DNA of 64,000 bases, taken from Niastella populi. GTDB lineage: Bacteria; Bacteroidota; Bacteroidia; Chitinophagales; Chitinophagaceae. The notes under the pieces are model-generated. The model searched no databases. It had not been told where the DNA came from and saw only the letters and a program-made list of their open reading frames with translations. Location: the NCBI RefSeq assembly GCF_002078015.1, contig NZ_LWBP01000013.1:1-64000 (forward strand). The letters run 5' to 3'. Shown here one piece after another: positions 62,311-64,000 of this stretch (the first letter of the stretch is position 1; every line of letters starts with the position of its first letter). Made by a program: the position numbers and the translations under genes.

Positions 62311-62846
62311 GATATGAGCAAATGTAAGAATAATGTGCTAATCCCGGCTCGTTGGAACAGGTGGTGCACATTAGCCAATCCCGGCTAAAGTCGCGACAGG
62401 TAATGCTAATGTCGGTGATGCGTTAACATGTTGATATTCTAATTATTAGATGTTGATATTGCCAGGCGTTATCGCCTGTGCCCGCAGCAAAGCAACAGCT
62501 CCACCTACATACGCATCTCAACGTGTAACACCGCTTTCTCCAGGCTGCCATTGCCAACGCCATACAATCTTCACTGCCAACCGCCTCACCACCATCGCCC
62601 TGCCCAAACCCAAGCCCAGGTCTATGTCACCGCTCACCAACCGCTCATGCTGGGGTCATCTTAGGGTTTTCCCAGGGTCATCCTGGGGTTTTCTTAGGGT
62701 TTAAAGCCAAAGATAACCCTGAGACTACCTTAGGAACACCCTAAGATCAAAGGTGGTAACGACCTGGTAAACACCCATATTAATGGTCTCAGGATCGTTA
62801 TGAACTAACCCGCGTGAAAAATTCCCCTAAAAAAGTAGCGGCTTTG

Positions 62847-62877
62847 TTTGGAAACTTAACAGCGTTAAGTATATTTG
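62847..62877 (+). promoter_or_regulatory. Promoter of tetR (Bacteroidota type)
   Basis: -33-like TTTG at 62847-62850, 19-base spacer, -7-like TATATTTG at 62870-62877 (consensus TAnnTTTG). The predicted start of transcription lies about 14 bases before the ATG at 62896. Confidence 0.7.
62854..62870. promoter_or_regulatory. Putative TetR operator, site 1
   Basis: Palindrome ACTTAACAGCGTTAAGT, 7-base arms. It fills the space between the -33 and -7 elements of the tetR promoter, so a bound repressor would block RNA polymerase (autoregulation). Confidence 0.65.
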
Positions 62878-62895
62878 TGTCGTTAATTAAATAAT

Positions 62896-63531
62896 ATGGG
62901 CATACCGGAAAGGAAAGAAAAGCAAAAGCTGGAGATAAGAAAAGCAATACTGGATGCTTCGATGAAACTGTTCGTGGAACAGGGCTTCGAAAATGTTTCC
63001 ATGCGTAAGATCGCCGATCTTATAGAGTACAGTCCCACAACGGTTTACCTTTATTTTAAAGATAAGAACGAGATCCTGTACAACCTGCACGAAATGGGAT
63101 TTCAGAAAATGGCTGAATATACAACCGAACTCTGGACAATAAAAAACCCGCTCGTCCGTCTGCACAAGATGGGGGAATACTATATCAGGTTCGGGCTTGA
63201 GAATCCGGCCTTCTACGACCTGATGTTCATATTACAGGCCCCTATGGAAGCATTGCAGGGAATGGAGAATTGTGAATGGAAAAGCGGCGACCAGGCCCTG
63301 GGCAAGCTAAAGGAAACGCTTCAGGAATGTGTGGATAAGAACCTGATCGTCAAAGGCGATGTAGATGCCATGGCAATAGCTATGTGGAGCCTGGTGCATG
63401 GCATGGTATCCCTGGCAATACGTAACCGTTTCGATAAAGTGGTCACCGGCAACCAGGAAGCTGCTGTTTTAATGAATAAAGGATTGACCTGGTACCTCAA
63501 TGCATTGGATGCATCTGGAAATAAAACCTGA
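62896..63531 (+). CDS. TetR/AcrR-family transcriptional regulator
   Basis: 211 residues. Helix-turn-helix of the TetR type in SMRKIADLIEYSPTTVYLYFKDKNEIL (about 35-61), followed by a helical ligand-binding domain (about 70-200). No ligand known. It stands upstream of a TolC-family efflux gene and both promoters carry the same palindrome, so it very likely represses itself and the efflux operon until a toxic ligand binds. Confidence 0.9.
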   Translation: MGIPERKEKQKLEIRKAILDASMKLFVEQGFENVSMRKIADLIEYSPTTVYLYFKDKNEILYNLHEMGFQKMAEYTTELWTIKNPLVRLHKMGEYYIRFGLENPAFYDLMFILQAPMEALQGMENCEWKSGDQALGKLKETLQECVDKNLIVKGDVDAMAIAMWSLVHGMVSLAIRNRFDKVVTGNQEAAVLMNKGLTWYLNALDASGNKT

Positions 63532-63551
63532 CGGTTTTTTTTTGAATCGTC

Positions 63552-63568
63552 ACTTAACACTGTTAATA
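63552..63568. promoter_or_regulatory. Putative TetR operator, site 2
   Basis: ACTTAACACTGTTAATA (63552-63568), with a perfect core TTAACACTGTTAA; 13 of 17 bases equal operator site 1. Lies 33 bases before the TolC-like start. Confidence 0.6.
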
Positions 63569-63600
63569 ATATTTACAATATAAAATAAACAGATTGACTT

Positions 63601-64000
63601 ATGAAACAAAGTCTTTCAGTCCCGGTAGCTATCGGGGTTGCGGGGATGCTTTTTGCCTGTTCGGCCGCTGCGCAAACCACCCTGGATGCTTATGTAAAGA
63701 AAGGGTTGGAAAGTAACCTGGCCCTGCGTCAGAAAACGTTCGACCGGCAAAAGGCCGAGCTGGATCTTAAACGGGCTAAAGCTTTGTTTTACCCGCAGGC
63801 CAGTTTGAATGCACAATATACCCTGGCCTCCGGCGGCAGAACGCAGGATATTCCCATTGGCGACCTGTTGAACAATGTATATTCAACCCTTAACCAATTG
63901 ACCGGACAAAGCAAATTTCCGCAGGTAAGCAATCAGTCGATCCAGTTTCTGCCAAACGACTTTCACGACACAAGGGTAGAGGTAGTGATGCCTGTTATCA
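63601..64000 (+). CDS. TolC-family outer-membrane efflux protein, partial
   Basis: Starts at the ATG at 63601 with a signal peptide (AIGVAGMLFACSAAAQ) and a coiled-coil start (TLDAYVKKGLESNLALRQKTFDRQKAELDLKRAKALFYPQASL type sequence), typical of TolC/CusC-like outer-membrane exit ducts. The frame is open to the right edge, so the protein is cut off at 133 residues here. With the TetR gene and operator upstream, it is probably the exit channel of an RND or MFP-type pump encoded off-window. Confidence 0.82.
   Translation, partial: MKQSLSVPVAIGVAGMLFACSAAAQTTLDAYVKKGLESNLALRQKTFDRQKAELDLKRAKALFYPQASLNAQYTLASGGRTQDIPIGDLLNNVYSTLNQLTGQSKFPQVSNQSIQFLPNDFHDTRVEVVMPVI

Larger units (their letters stand above)
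62311..62895. other. Intergenic region with GGGTT-type repeats and the TetR promoter
   Basis: Tandem 20-base units GGGGTCATCTTAGGGTTTTC (62652-62671) and AGGGTCATCCTGGGGTTTTC (62674-62693), then inverted ACCCT/CCTAAG elements near 62715-62746. The right edge carries the tetR promoter and operator. Confidence 0.5.

Noticed and set aside
1-64000. CRISPR array, tRNA or rRNA genes
   Set aside because: No regularly spaced repeats with unique spacers, no cloverleaf or rRNA signature was recognised in the gene-free stretches; attachment is in a protein gene, not a tRNA.

Overview
The window looks like a chromosome segment of a Bacteroidota bacterium of the Chitinophagaceae type (Niastella/Chitinophaga-like; lineage inferred from remembered protein families, not searched). 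Supporting signs are a FecI/FecR/SusC-type regulatory set, type IX secretion (PorT and two proteins with C-terminal sorting domains), a DUF5723-type outer-membrane protein, lack of Shine-Dalgarno sequences, and a TTTG-N19-TAnnTTTG promoter at 62847-62877.

Left third (1 to about 21,755): accessory DNA ending inside a broken comM/yifB gene. At 21752 the comM reading frame stops matching its family after residue 354 (Met-Asn-Pro-Cys). The DNA to the left begins with a 500-residue large serine recombinase whose stop codon lies in comM sequence. The missing comM 3' part is nowhere in the window, so the inserted element is at least 21.7 kb and its other end is off-window. The island is a mosaic. 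AT-rich cargo at 1-10777 holds a YhhQ-type queuosine-precursor transporter, a small serine resolvase, a lipoprotein, an ECF sigma/FecR/SusC-like set without SusD, a mini-gene with its own terminator, a response regulator broken by an in-frame TGA, and a three-gene micro-operon with a DUF3560-like protein. A GC-rich, highly palindromic gene-free stretch follows (10778-11825). Then come GC-richer genes (12216-17623) ending in a 1038-residue HerA/VirD4-like ATPase fused to a nuclease-like domain, with a membrane protein directly upstream. An AT-rich four-gene cassette of unknown small proteins (18120-19865) and the recombinase complete the island.

Middle (21.75-46.2 kb): core chromosome. It carries an M1 aminopeptidase, a GT2 glycosyltransferase, a MutS-family ATPase, dihydroorotase, a Wzi/RemB-like outer-membrane protein, a histidine kinase/LytTR pair, a large T9SS cargo protein, a frameshifted cytochrome c lipoprotein, porT, ubiE/menG, engB, a YkuK-like protein, a T9SS metalloprotease, and a cluster of CoA-binding protein, TIGR01777-type epimerase and DCC membrane protein.

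Right (46.4-64 kb): after a GbsR-type regulator there is a compact minus-strand operon for a type III polyketide pathway (UbiA prenyltransferase, type III PKS, methyltransferase, FAD oxidoreductase, DUF5723-like protein). Then follow a flotillin/NfeD-like pair, a secreted metallophosphoesterase/PQQ-propeller fusion, a lipoprotein, the pyruvate dehydrogenase E2, dnaX, and a TetR regulator followed by the start of a TolC-type efflux gene, both preceded by the same palindromic operator. Intergenic DNA carries dispersed palindromes and short-repeat families. I saw no tRNA, rRNA or CRISPR.
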